Below are positions 1 through 8,045 of a DNA stretch of 64,000 bases, in pieces (positions within the stretch are counted from its first letter, which is position 1; each line of letters opens with the position of its first letter). Both the position numbers and the translations under genes were made by a program. Under the pieces are notes generated by a model, which saw only the letters and a list, made by a program, of their open reading frames with translations, was not told the DNA's origin and searched no databases. The DNA is taken from contig NZ_CP100604.1 in NCBI RefSeq assembly GCF_031202265.1, positions 4,880,501 through 4,944,500 of the forward strand, given 5' to 3'. Source of the DNA: Bradyrhizobium sp. Ash2021. GTDB lineage: Bacteria > Pseudomonadota > Alphaproteobacteria > Rhizobiales > Xanthobacteraceae.

Positions 1-262
1 TGCCAATGAACACCACGCGGCGGCCGACGCGATCGGCAAGCCAACCCCAGAGATAGGCGCCGATGATGGCGCCGATTCCGGAACTCATCAGCACCGTCGC
101 CGACTGACCGAAGGTGAGCTTCCACGGCCCGATCAGGAAGGCGAGCACGAAGCCGATCAGGAAGTAGTCGAAGAATTCGAGCGCGTCGCCGATGATGGCG
201 GCGGCGAGGATCTTGATCTGGTTGCCGGTCAGACTCGTCCGGCGATCGAGTATCTCGAACAT
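1..262 (-). CDS. MFS transporter, N-terminal part (cut by window edge)
   Basis: The minus strand reads from an ATG at 262 to the window edge without a stop, giving about 87 residues. The protein opens with a short cytoplasmic stretch (MFEILDRR), then a first membrane helix containing GDALEFFDYF. A second helix follows, ending in the loop GWLADRVGRR, which is the classic loop 2-3 signature of the major facilitator superfamily (G-x-x-x-D-R-x-G-R-R). The D-x-x-E-F-F-D-Y motif in helix 1 is typical of the metabolite:H+ symporter branch that takes up small organic acids. It should be an inner-membrane proton symporter. The substrate cannot be told, and the C-terminal three quarters lie outside the window. 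Confidence 0.85.
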   Translation of the reverse strand, partial: MFEILDRRTSLTGNQIKILAAAIIGDALEFFDYFLIGFVLAFLIGPWKLTFGQSATVLMSSGIGAIIGAYLWGWLADRVGRRVVFIG

Positions 263-528
263 GGCGTTTCCCCTTGGCGCATGTTCATTTTTTGAACGGG
301 CGTCGCGCCTGCGCACCGCTATCGGCGAAGGCTATCCCGCCGATGCCGCGAACAGCAACCCCGCGGAGACGCGGATCACATCTGCGCGGCAACGGCGGCG
401 GGATGTCATACCGCTTTGCACAAATTCGGCCGAGAGTGCCACGCACGGGGCGTGGCGGCGGACGCTCGCCATTTGTTTAATGTTTTGCCGCTAGCCTGCC
501 GTTTTAGCGACATCCAGGGTCGAAGGGG
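263..528. other. Intergenic region, no gene seen
   Basis: This gap lies between the divergent MFS and PilZ genes. The forward and reverse frames here look like chance open frames with no recognisable domain. It presumably holds both promoters, but I see no convincing -35/-10 pair. Confidence 0.5.
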
Positions 529-798
529 ATGGAAGAGAAACGAAAGCATCCGCGAACCGAAATCGACGAACCCGCCTATGTCTCGTCGGGCGGTTCCGTG
601 ATGCGTTGCGTCGTGCGCAACATTTCGGTCGAGGGGGCGGCGATTGACGTCGCGAATCCGGCTTTTGTTCCGCAGTGCTTTCGCCTCGTGATGGCGAAGG
701 ACTCCTCGATCGTCCGTGAATGCCGCATCGCCTGGATCCAGAAAAACCGGATCGGCCTGACCTTCATCGACGTCCCGAAAGCACCGCAATCGACCTGA
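529..798 (+). CDS. PilZ domain protein, single domain
   Basis: This 89-residue protein is essentially one PilZ domain. The N-terminal R5-x-x-x-R9 motif (RKHPR) and the N-I-S-V-E-G-A segment (the [D/N]-x-S-x-x-G motif) are the two cyclic di-GMP contact motifs of the family, and both are intact. The rest alternates strands as expected for the small beta barrel (CRIAWIQKNRIGLTF). There is no signal peptide or membrane segment, so it should be a cytosolic c-di-GMP receptor. Stand-alone PilZ proteins of this size are very numerous in Bradyrhizobium. The partner and output (motility, exopolysaccharide) cannot be read from the neighbours. It is convergent with the Bug-type binding protein. Confidence 0.85.
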   Translation: MEEKRKHPRTEIDEPAYVSSGGSVMRCVVRNISVEGAAIDVANPAFVPQCFRLVMAKDSSIVRECRIAWIQKNRIGLTFIDVPKAPQST

Positions 799-819
799 TG
801 GCGCTGAGCGCGGGGAAGC

Positions 820-1788
820 TTACTCGATCCTCAGCTTCGCATCGTGCACGACCTTGCCCCACTTCTCCATTTCCAGCTTGATCCGTGCGGCGAATTCATC
901 CGGTGTGTCCGCCACCGCCTTGAAGCCGAGCACGGCGAGGCGCTCGGTCAGGTCCGGCTGCCCGACAGCCTTGGCGATCTCGCGATAAAGCAGGTCAACG
1001 ATCTCCTTCGGGGTCCCCGCCGGCGCGACGATACCGGTGAGGGTGTCGGCTTCCTGATCCCTGATGCCCTGTTCGGCGAAGGTCGGCACGCCGGGTATTC
1101 CGCCCGCGCGTTCGTTTGCCGCAACACCGAGCGCGCGGAGTTGCCCGGACTGGATCGCCGAGAGCGAGGACGGCAGTGCGGTGAAGGCGATCGGCGTATG
1201 CCCGCCGACCGTAGCCTGGACCGCCGGAGCAGCACCTGTAAACGGCACATGCACCAGGTCGAGATTGAACGCCAGCCGAAACAATTCGCCGCCGAGATGT
1301 GGCGTCGAGCCGACGCCAGGACCCGCAAAGCTGTATTTGCCGGGATTGTCTCGAATAAGCTGCACCAGTTCCGGCAGCGATTTGGCCGGCACCAACGGGT
1401 TGACCACGACCACATTCGGAGACGCTGCGACCAGCGTCACCGGGGCAAAATCCTTCACCGCATCGTACGGCACCCTGGCGTAGAGGCTGGGATTGACCAT
1501 GAATCCGGTGCTGATCGCCATGATGGTGTAACCATCCGGGGTCGCGCGCGCGACCTGGCCGGCCGCGGTGTTTCCGCCCGCGCCGCCGACATTCTCCACA
1601 AAGAACTGCTGGCCGAGCGCATCGGAGAGTTTCTGTGACACCATGCGCGCGATGGCGTCGGTCGGCCCGCCGGCCGGAAATCCGACCACCACGCGCACCG
1701 GCCGGTTTGGATAGCTTTGCGCCGAGGCTGGCGGGACACCGCACAACAACAACACGGCTGCGCACGATATTCGCAAAATGGCCGCCAT
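820..1788 (-). CDS. Bug-family periplasmic binding protein (TctC-like)
   Basis: The protein has 322 residues from the ATG at 1788. A strong purine run (GGGGGAAA) precedes that ATG, so it is preferred to the TTG five codons upstream. A Sec signal peptide ends near ASAQ. The mature protein starts YPNRPVRVVVGFPAGGPTDAIARM, which is the hallmark of the Bug/TctC receptors of tripartite tricarboxylate transporters. Later landmarks are GGAGGNTAA and TPDGYTIM. These proteins bind carboxylates or other small organic acids in the periplasm. No TctA/TctB membrane genes are adjacent, which is usual for this expanded family, so it may be an orphan receptor. The ligand is unknown. Confidence 0.88.
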   Translation of the reverse strand: MAAILRISCAAVLLLCGVPPASAQSYPNRPVRVVVGFPAGGPTDAIARMVSQKLSDALGQQFFVENVGGAGGNTAAGQVARATPDGYTIMAISTGFMVNPSLYARVPYDAVKDFAPVTLVAASPNVVVVNPLVPAKSLPELVQLIRDNPGKYSFAGPGVGSTPHLGGELFRLAFNLDLVHVPFTGAAPAVQATVGGHTPIAFTALPSSLSAIQSGQLRALGVAANERAGGIPGVPTFAEQGIRDQEADTLTGIVAPAGTPKEIVDLLYREIAKAVGQPDLTERLAVLGFKAVADTPDEFAARIKLEMEKWGKVVHDAKLRIE

Positions 1789-1875
1789 GGCGCTTTCCCC
1801 CAAATATGCTTGTTGGCGCCATCATCGGCGACGGCGGCGCGCAGAACAAGGGGAGAGGGCGACGGCGTGCCTTCG

Positions 1876-2508
1876 TTATTTCTTCAACAGCGGTTTGATC
1901 CGCTCTTCCAGTTCCTCGAACGACATGCTGCCCTTGAGCCGCTCGCCATTGACGAAGAAGGTCGGTGTCGAATCCACCTTCAAGGCATCCACCGCATATC
2001 TCTGGTCGGCGGCGAGCTTGTCGAGCAGCGCCTGATCCTTCTCGCAGGTCTCGACCTCCTGTTCGCTCATCCCGTTCAGCTTGCCGATGAAATTCAGCGT
2101 GTCCTTGGTCTGATCCATCAAGCGGTCCTGCTGCTTGAACAGGATATCGACGGCACCGAGGTATTTTTCGGAATCGTCCTTGGCGATGCAGCGCGCCAGC
2201 ATCGAGGCCGCCGCGGCCTTGATGTCGAGTGGAAATTCACGGAACACGAACCGCACCTTGCCGGTGTCGATATATTTCGTCCGCAGCATCGGGAACACGT
2301 TCTCGCCGAACGCCGCGCAATGCGGGCAGCTCATCGAGGCGTATTCGGTGATGGTGATCGGCGCCTTCGGCGAGCCGATCGCGATATCCGGCAGCGACAC
2401 CGGCTTTGCCACAGCGGCGGCGATCGCGCTTTGCGCCATCGCTGCACCGGTAAGCGGCGGGGCGAGGGCGAAGAATGTGACGGCGAGGACGCGGCAGAGA
2501 ATATTCAA
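1876..2508 (-). CDS. DsbA/DsbC-like periplasmic thiol:disulfide oxidoreductase
   Basis: I start this at a TTG (2508) preceded by GGAGCAGG. The reading frame also has a TTG nine codons earlier, and no ATG gives a better start. A signal peptide (NILCRVLAVTFFALAPPLTGAAMA) is followed by a thioredoxin-fold domain of the DsbA-like type: ITITEYASMSCPHCAAF carries the redox centre C-P-H-C. The cis-proline loop is visible as VDSTPTFFVNGERL. The spacing between these two motifs includes the all-helical insert of DsbA relatives. It should oxidise or relay disulfides in the periplasm. It shares orientation with the downstream Bug-type receptor, 87 bp away, but a functional link is not evident. Confidence 0.87.
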   Translation of the reverse strand: MNILCRVLAVTFFALAPPLTGAAMAQSAIAAAVAKPVSLPDIAIGSPKAPITITEYASMSCPHCAAFGENVFPMLRTKYIDTGKVRFVFREFPLDIKAAAASMLARCIAKDDSEKYLGAVDILFKQQDRLMDQTKDTLNFIGKLNGMSEQEVETCEKDQALLDKLAADQRYAVDALKVDSTPTFFVNGERLKGSMSFEELEERIKPLLKK

Positions 2509-2727
2509 AGGGCCTGCTCCAAAGGGAATGTCCAATCGACATCATCGAAACTGATTACAACTTCCGGCGTGCCGAATCCACGGGCCGAAAAGGTAAAATG
2601 GTGATCGTCCGGAGAACCGCCTCGGGCAATCTCGTGAAGACAACGTGATCAGGGGCCGGCGAATGGACGTTCTAGGATGGCAGGCGTTGTTTTCACTGTT
2701 TGACCGTGTTCACCACAGAGGAATGGA

Positions 2728-4068
2728 ATGACCGCAACACGACAAACCTGTGCAGCCGCCGCGGCGTTGGCATCAATACTTTCCACGATTGGTCCGTCGA
2801 ATGCCCAGCCGGTTACACTGCGGGGGCAGGACGCCTTCGGCGACTGGCTGCGCGACAAACCCGGCACCGTTCGTCTGATCAAACCGGAAGACCTGCCGAA
2901 GCCGGGCGCAACGCGTTCGGCCGCCAACGTGTCCCGCGTCGTGGCCAGGCCAGCCTCGACCAAGCCGCAAGTTCCGCCCGGATTCAAAGTGGAACTGTTC
3001 GCCGATGGGCTGAGCGGTCCACGCATCATCCGTACCGCGCCGAACGGCGACCTGTTTGTCGCTGAAACGCGGGCGGGCCGCATCCGTATTTTGCGCACGG
3101 CGGAGGGCGCTCCGAAACCTCAGATCAGCGAAGTCTATGCCAGCGGCCTCAGTCACCCCTTCGGAATCTCGTTCTTCCCTGATGGCGACGATCCGCACTG
3201 GGTGTATGTCGCCAATACCGACAGCGTCGTTCGATTTCCCTACCGGTCCGGCGATTTGACGGCATCCGGCAAACCCGAAACGGTAGTGGCCAGGCTGCCG
3301 AGAGGCGGCCATTCGACACGTGATATCGCCTTCACGCCGGACGGCACACGCATGCTGGTTTCGGTCGGCTCGGAAGGCAATGACGGCGAAGGCATGGGCC
3401 GGCCCCCGGGCGGCCTCGATACCTGGAGCCGCGCGCATGCGCTTGGCGCAGCCTGGGGCGCCGAGACCGATCGCGCGGCGGTGCTGGCTTTCGATCCCGA
3501 CGGCAAGAACCAGAAGATATTTGCCACCGGCATCCGTAACTGCGTGGGCCTGGCGATCCAGCCGCAGACCGGCACGCCGTGGTGCTCGACCAACGAGCGC
3601 GACGGGTTCGGCGAAAACCTTGTGCCGGACTATGTGACCCGGGTTCGCGAAAATGCCTTTTATGGATGGCCGTGGTTCTACATCGGCGGCAACGAAGACC
3701 CAAGGCACGCCGGGAAGCGCCCCGACTTGAAGGACAAGGTCACGATCCCCGACGTCCTGCTGCAGGCCCACTCCGCGTCGCTCGGCTTGACTTTCTATAG
3801 CGGGAGCAGCTTTCCCGAGGAGTATCGTGGCGACGCCTTCGCAGCCGAGCACGGATCGTGGAACCGGGCCAAACGAACCGGCTACAAGGTCGTTCGTATT
3901 AGGCTGAAGGAGGGCGTCCCGACCGGCGAGTACGAAGATTTCGTCACCGGCTTCGTCATCAATGATTCCGAGGTATGGGGTCGTCCCGTCGGCATTGCGG
4001 TGGCGCATGACGGCGCACTGCTTGTCTCGGAAGACGGCAACGGAACGATCTGGCGGGTCAGCCACTGA
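2728..4068 (+). CDS. PQQ-dependent sugar dehydrogenase (GSDH/sorbosone dehydrogenase family)
   Basis: The protein has 446 residues with an N-terminal secretion signal (AALASILSTIGPSNA). From residue 95 on it shows the six-bladed propeller pattern of the soluble glucose/sorbosone dehydrogenase family: PPGFKVELFADGLSGPR, NGDLFVAETRAGRIRI, SHPFGISFFPDG, RDIAFTPDGTRMLVSVGS, FATGIRNCVGLAIQP and GWPWFYIGGNEDPRH. The C-terminus has SWNRAKRTGYKVVRI and VSEDGNGTIWRV. Family members oxidise aldoses or sorbosone with PQQ and calcium in the periplasm. No PQQ synthesis genes are in the window, so the cofactor must come from elsewhere. AGAGGAA lies just upstream of the ATG. The true sugar substrate is unknown. 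Confidence 0.85.
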   Translation: MTATRQTCAAAAALASILSTIGPSNAQPVTLRGQDAFGDWLRDKPGTVRLIKPEDLPKPGATRSAANVSRVVARPASTKPQVPPGFKVELFADGLSGPRIIRTAPNGDLFVAETRAGRIRILRTAEGAPKPQISEVYASGLSHPFGISFFPDGDDPHWVYVANTDSVVRFPYRSGDLTASGKPETVVARLPRGGHSTRDIAFTPDGTRMLVSVGSEGNDGEGMGRPPGGLDTWSRAHALGAAWGAETDRAAVLAFDPDGKNQKIFATGIRNCVGLAIQPQTGTPWCSTNERDGFGENLVPDYVTRVRENAFYGWPWFYIGGNEDPRHAGKRPDLKDKVTIPDVLLQAHSASLGLTFYSGSSFPEEYRGDAFAAEHGSWNRAKRTGYKVVRIRLKEGVPTGEYEDFVTGFVINDSEVWGRPVGIAVAHDGALLVSEDGNGTIWRVSH

Positions 4069-4197
4069 TCGGCCCGGCGACTGGAGGATCGTCCAACACA
4101 GGATTGTTCGAACACAAGGACGTGTTCGGCCTCAAAAACGATGAACTTGGCTAGTTGCCTCTACACCAACCAACGTGGCGGGATGTACGAGGCGGAT

Positions 4198-4359
4198 ATG
4201 TCAAATCAATCAGAGCTCCGAAAATGGGCAGCCGAGGCCGCTCAACAGGCCAGGACCGAGAAGGATGCCAACGAAGCGCGGCGCCTGCAGAGCTTCGCGC
4301 AATACTGGACGCGGCTCGCCGATACCGAAGAATGGCAGCGCGATCACGAAGTTGCGTAA
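4198..4359 (+). CDS. Small hypothetical protein (53 aa)
   Basis: This starts at the ATG preceded by GAGGCGG. An upstream in-frame ATG at 4141 exists but has no Shine-Dalgarno. The product (MSNQSELRKWAAEAAQQART...) is a charged, probably all-helical cytosolic peptide rich in Ala, Glu and Arg. Its composition resembles the many small lineage-specific Bradyrhizobium proteins. No domain is recognised. It is convergent with the ABC permease that ends six bases downstream. Confidence 0.55.
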   Translation: MSNQSELRKWAAEAAQQARTEKDANEARRLQSFAQYWTRLADTEEWQRDHEVA

Positions 4360-4364
4360 GGCGG

Positions 4365-5120
4365 TTATCGCCCGGCCCAGTGCACAAAACGGCGTTCAAT
4401 CACCAGAAACAATAAATTGAGCGTATGGCCAAGCGCCCCGGCCGCGAAGATCGCGGCATACATGCCGGGCATATCGAACAGCTGCTGGGCTTCGAACACG
4501 CGCTGGCCGAGCCCGTCGGTCGAGCCGATGAACATCTCCGCCACGACGATGATGACCAGCGCCAGCGAGACGCCGTTGCGCAGGCCGACGAAGGTCTGTG
4601 GCAGCGATTCCTTCAGCATCACGTCAAACAGCACGCGCAGCCTGGAAGCGCCCATCACTTTGGCGGCGAGCAGCCGCGTCTTTCGCGCGTTCATGACGCC
4701 ATAGGCGACGTTGAACAGGATCACCAAAGCGGCGCCGAACGCGGCAACTGAAATCTTGGTCCGGTCGCCGACGCCGAACAGCACCAGGAACAGCGGAAAC
4801 ATCGCGGACGCCGGCGTCGAACGGAAGAAATCGATCAGAAACTCCACCGAGCGATAGAGTTTTTCCGATGAGCCGAGCAGGATCCCGAGCGGGATCGCGA
4901 TCACGGCGGCGATCGCGGTCGAGTAGATCGTTCGCATCACCGTCTTGAGGAAGTCGACACCGAGCTTGCCGTTGACCATGCCCTCCCACAACGTCCGGAA
5001 CGTCGCCAGCGGCGACGGCAGCAACACCGGATCGACCAGCTTCAGCCAGGTCACGATTGTCCAGATCGCCAGAAGGATGGCGACGCCGACCAGCGGCAGC
5101 AGGGCCTTGGCTTTGCTCAT
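4365..5120 (-). CDS. ABC transporter permease, NitT/TauT (SsuC-like) type
   Basis: This 251-residue polytopic membrane protein starts at the ATG overlapping the ATPase stop (ATGA), so translation is coupled. It has about six hydrophobic helices. The binding-protein-dependent permease loop that docks on the ATPase is visible as AAKVMGASRLRVLFDVMLKESLPQTFVGLRNGVSLA (the EAA motif). Length and layout match SsuC/TauC/ThiX permeases. With the ATPase (5117-5950) and binding protein (5947-6921) it forms a complete importer. It is the last gene of the leftward run of transport genes that diverges from the molybdenum hydroxylase operon. Confidence 0.9.
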   Translation of the reverse strand: MSKAKALLPLVGVAILLAIWTIVTWLKLVDPVLLPSPLATFRTLWEGMVNGKLGVDFLKTVMRTIYSTAIAAVIAIPLGILLGSSEKLYRSVEFLIDFFRSTPASAMFPLFLVLFGVGDRTKISVAAFGAALVILFNVAYGVMNARKTRLLAAKVMGASRLRVLFDVMLKESLPQTFVGLRNGVSLALVIIVVAEMFIGSTDGLGQRVFEAQQLFDMPGMYAAIFAAGALGHTLNLLFLVIERRFVHWAGR

Positions 5121-5950
5121 CCGCGGTGCACCTCGCGCTGGAACAGTTTTAGGCAATGCGCCTTGGTGGCGATGAAGCCCGCCTCCGACATAGTCCTGTC
5201 GGTTCGCGGCCGCGGCGCGTCGTAGGGCACGAACTCGACCACGCGCGCCGGGTGCCGCGACAGCAGCAGGACATAGTCCGAAAGATACACCGCTTCCTCG
5301 AGATCATGCGACACCAGCACCGTGGTCGTTTTGGTCTCGATGAAAACGCGCTGCAGCTGGTCGCGCATGAACAGGGTCATCTCGTAGTCGAGCGCGGAAA
5401 ACGGCTCGTCGAGAAACAGGATTTCCGGCTCGATGATCAGTGCCCGCATGATCGAGACCAGCTGCTGCTGGCCTCCGGAGAGCTGATAGGGGTACAGCGC
5501 GAGGTCGATCTTGACGCCGAGATGGGAAATCAGCCGTTCGACGCGTTGGTTGCGCTCGGGTGTCGGGATGCCCATCAGCTTCAAGGGATAGGCGATGTTG
5601 TCGAACGCGCGCAGCCAGGGGAACAAGGCCTCGCGATAGTTCTGGAACACATAGCCGAACCGGATGCCGCTCAAGGGGCGGCCGTCGAACAGCACTTCGC
5701 CTGCGTCAGCCGGGACAAGGCCCGCGATCATGTTGATGAGGGTGCTCTTGCCGCAGCCGTTCGGGCCGAACACCGAAATCAGCTTGCCGCGGGGAATGTC
5801 GAAGTCGAAACGATCGTAGATCGTGGCGTCGGCGTAGTGCTTGGATAGCCCGCGGATGGTGACGTGCGGCGCGGTCCGACGGGACTCGTCGGGGACGCTG
5901 GCCGGACCGGTCGCGACACTCAGGGCAGGGTTTGCCACGCGCGCCCTCAA
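5117..5950 (-). CDS. ABC transporter ATP-binding protein, NitT/TauT (SsuB-like) type
   Basis: This 277-residue ATPase has Walker A GPNGCGKST, the Q-loop in YVFQNYREALFPW, signature LSGGQQQLVS, Walker B ILFLDEP, D-loop SALD and the switch histidine in VLVSHDLEEAV. The Q-loop sequence and length are those of the SsuB/TauB/ThiZ group. An N-terminal extension of about 30 residues is unusual, so the true start might be internal. It is ATGA-coupled both to the binding-protein gene upstream and to the permease downstream. It should energise import from the cytoplasmic face. Confidence 0.92.
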   Translation of the reverse strand: MRARVANPALSVATGPASVPDESRRTAPHVTIRGLSKHYADATIYDRFDFDIPRGKLISVFGPNGCGKSTLINMIAGLVPADAGEVLFDGRPLSGIRFGYVFQNYREALFPWLRAFDNIAYPLKLMGIPTPERNQRVERLISHLGVKIDLALYPYQLSGGQQQLVSIMRALIIEPEILFLDEPFSALDYEMTLFMRDQLQRVFIETKTTTVLVSHDLEEAVYLSDYVLLLSRHPARVVEFVPYDAPRPRTDRTMSEAGFIATKAHCLKLFQREVHRG

Positions 5951-6921
5951 AACTTCTGGAGGAATTCTGTCACGTCGACCTTTTCGGGCACCACGCCAAT
6001 CGACGTGCCGAAATCGGCGAACGCCTGAAAATCCGCAAGCTGCTTCGGGCTCATGTCGCCCGCCATGACGTAGCCAAGCATCGACACCATGTCGACCACG
6101 TTGTCCGGCGTGAAGGTGTTTTTGGCGAGGTGTTTGCGGGCCTCGTCGGGGTTCGCATTGATGAACGCGATGGCCTTTGCCCAGGCGGCCGCGAAACGCT
6201 TCGCCACCTCCGGCCGCTTCTGGATGAAGTCAGAGGTCATGGCGCAACCCGCGGCAAAGGCGTCAGCGGTTTCGCTGCCCAGAATATATTTCGATATCAC
6301 GCCGGCCTCGAGCGACCGCGCGACACCGGCCTTGATCATCATCGACGCATTGGGCTCCAGCGTATAGCCGCCATCGAAAGTGCCCGCCGTCACCGCATTG
6401 ACGTGCTGGCCCATGTCGAGCTGATCGATGGTGTAGTCGCCTTCCTTGAGGCCATTTTTGGCGAGGATGGCCTTGGCGGTATTGAGATTGGCGGGCCCCG
6501 GTGCCGACATCAGTTTGGCGCCCTTGAGATCGGCGATCGAATTTGCCGGGAAGCCGTTACGGACCACGAACTGCTCCATCTTCCAGACCTTGGTCTGGCT
6601 GTTGAGGCCGATATACATCGCGACGCCGGGCTTCTTGACGTTGGCGTTAAGTCCTTCGAGCATCACGAGGACCACGGATACTTCGATCTGGTTAGTCATC
6701 ATGGCGGCGACGTTCGAGGGTCCGCCCATGAGTTTGGTCATCTCAGGCTCGATGTTCTGCTCCTTGAAGAATCCAAGGTCCAGCGCCACGAAGTAGGGCA
6801 GGGAAGAACTCACCGGGAATACGCCGACGGAAACCTTGTCCTGCGCCAGGGATTGTCCGGGCAGGGCTGCAAGGCCTGCAAGCAAGCCAATCAGCGCGGC
6901 GGTCCTCGTCATCCATTTCAT
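5947..6921 (-). CDS. ABC transporter substrate-binding protein, NMT1/SsuA-like
   Basis: This 324-residue protein starts at MKWMTRT and has a signal peptide ending at LAQ. The mature start KVSVGVFPVSSSLPYFVALDLGFFKEQNIEPEM is the typical opening of SsuA/ThiY/NMT1-like receptors, followed by NQIEVSVV and the AKAILAKNGL segment. This family captures alkanesulfonates, nitrate, taurine or pyrimidine-type thiamine precursors. The clustering with ring-cleaving enzymes favours an aromatic or heterocyclic ligand, but that is inference. The stop overlaps the ATPase start. A hairpin terminator separates it from the second importer at 7023, so the two importers can be expressed separately. Confidence 0.88.
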   Translation of the reverse strand: MKWMTRTAALIGLLAGLAALPGQSLAQDKVSVGVFPVSSSLPYFVALDLGFFKEQNIEPEMTKLMGGPSNVAAMMTNQIEVSVVLVMLEGLNANVKKPGVAMYIGLNSQTKVWKMEQFVVRNGFPANSIADLKGAKLMSAPGPANLNTAKAILAKNGLKEGDYTIDQLDMGQHVNAVTAGTFDGGYTLEPNASMMIKAGVARSLEAGVISKYILGSETADAFAAGCAMTSDFIQKRPEVAKRFAAAWAKAIAFINANPDEARKHLAKNTFTPDNVVDMVSMLGYVMAGDMSPKQLADFQAFADFGTSIGVVPEKVDVTEFLQKF

Positions 6922-6975
6922 ATTCACGATCTCTCTAAACAAAACAGGTGAAAAGCCAGGCGCCGGTCGGCGCTT

Positions 6976-7006
6976 TGAAAAAGAGGGCGGTGCCGAAGCC
7001 CCGCCC
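6976..7006 (-). terminator. Rho-independent terminator between two ABC importers
   Basis: Read on the minus strand, GGGCGG and CCGCCC pair around a GGCTTCGGCA loop. TCTTTTT follows directly. It lies just past the stop of the binding-protein gene 7023-8012 and upstream of the next one. Confidence 0.7.
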
Positions 7007-7022
7007 TTTGGTCAACCCGGGA

Positions 7023-8012
7023 TTACTTCTTCATCGCGTCATAGACCGCGAAGGAATAAGCGCCTTCCGGCTTCTTGGTGATGACGGGATCGGAGCCGCC
7101 CGCCATCAGGGTCGCAACCGTGCGCTCATAGTCCTTGACGTCGAGCTTGCCGTCGCCGTCGCCGAGCAGCTTGGCGATTTCACCCATCATCCGCTTCTGA
7201 TCCTTCTCGGTCTTGGCGCCGGTGGAATCGCCGGCAAGGATGATCTTCACGGCCTCGTCGGGATGGGTCTTGGCGTAGTCCCAACCCTTCATCGACGCCT
7301 TGACGAACTTCGCCATCTTGGCGACGAAAGCCGGATCCTTCAGGTTCTTCTCCAGCACCCAGAGGCCGTCCTCGAGCGTGGCGACGCCTTCGTCCTCATA
7401 TTTGAAGACCACGAGCTGGCTCGGCTTGTAGCCGCCATCGATCACCTGCCAGTACTCGTTATAGGTCATGGTGGAGACGCAATCCGCCTGCTTCTGCAGG
7501 ATCGGATCGACGTTAAAACCCTGCTTGATCACCTTGACGCCGCCCTTCGAGCCGTCGGGCTTGTAGCCGAGCTTCGACATCCAGGACAGGAACGGATATT
7601 CGTTGCCGCCGTACCAGATGCCGACGGTCTTGTCCTTGAGGTCGACGGGCTTCTTGATGCCGGTGTCGGCGCGGCAGGTCAGTTCGAGTCCGGACTTCTT
7701 GAAGGTCTGGGAGATGTTGACCAGCGGCACGCCCTTTTCGCGCGACGCCAGCGCCGACGGCATCCAGTCGACGACGACATCGGCGCCACCGCCGGCGATC
7801 ACCTGCGGCGGGGCGACATCCGGGCCGCCCGGCTTGATCGTGACGTCAAGTCCGGCTTCCTTGTAGAAGCCCTTGTCCTTGGCGACGAAGTAGCCGGCGA
7901 ACTGGGCTTGGGAAACCCATTTCAGCTGGATGGTGACGGGATCGGCGGCCTGTGCGCTCGAAAGCGCCAGACCAAACGTGAGGCCTGCGGCCAATGCCAA
8001 ACTGTGCTTCAT
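7023..8012 (-). CDS. ABC substrate-binding protein, NMT1/THI5-like (pyrimidine-type receptor)
   Basis: The protein has 329 residues and a signal peptide MKHSLALAAGLTFGLALSSAQA. The mature N-terminus VTIQLKWVSQAQFAGYFVAKDKGFYKEAGLDVTIKPGG is the strong signature of the NMT1/THI5-like group. That group includes ThiY, which binds formyl-aminopyrimidine, and RibY. Another conserved stretch is GADVVVDWMPSALASREKG. Binding of a pyrimidine-like ring would fit the barbiturase-family enzyme encoded divergently. It is the fourth and last gene of the set ATPase, permease, permease, receptor (10976 to 7023) and is followed by a terminator. Receptor position after the membrane genes is common for this subfamily. 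Confidence 0.88.
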   Translation of the reverse strand: MKHSLALAAGLTFGLALSSAQAADPVTIQLKWVSQAQFAGYFVAKDKGFYKEAGLDVTIKPGGPDVAPPQVIAGGGADVVVDWMPSALASREKGVPLVNISQTFKKSGLELTCRADTGIKKPVDLKDKTVGIWYGGNEYPFLSWMSKLGYKPDGSKGGVKVIKQGFNVDPILQKQADCVSTMTYNEYWQVIDGGYKPSQLVVFKYEDEGVATLEDGLWVLEKNLKDPAFVAKMAKFVKASMKGWDYAKTHPDEAVKIILAGDSTGAKTEKDQKRMMGEIAKLLGDGDGKLDVKDYERTVATLMAGGSDPVITKKPEGAYSFAVYDAMKK

Positions 8013-8045
8013 AAAAAAAACTCCAAATCCTAAGACCTTGCCGAC

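Noticed and set aside
844..1638. Long forward open frame opposite the Bug-type binding protein
   Set aside because: It mirrors the codon pattern of the minus-strand gene, is rich in Arg/His/Asp typical of antisense frames in GC-rich DNA, and has no domain.
6948..8033. 361-codon forward frame opposite the NMT1-like receptor
   Set aside because: Antisense shadow of a complete exported binding protein.
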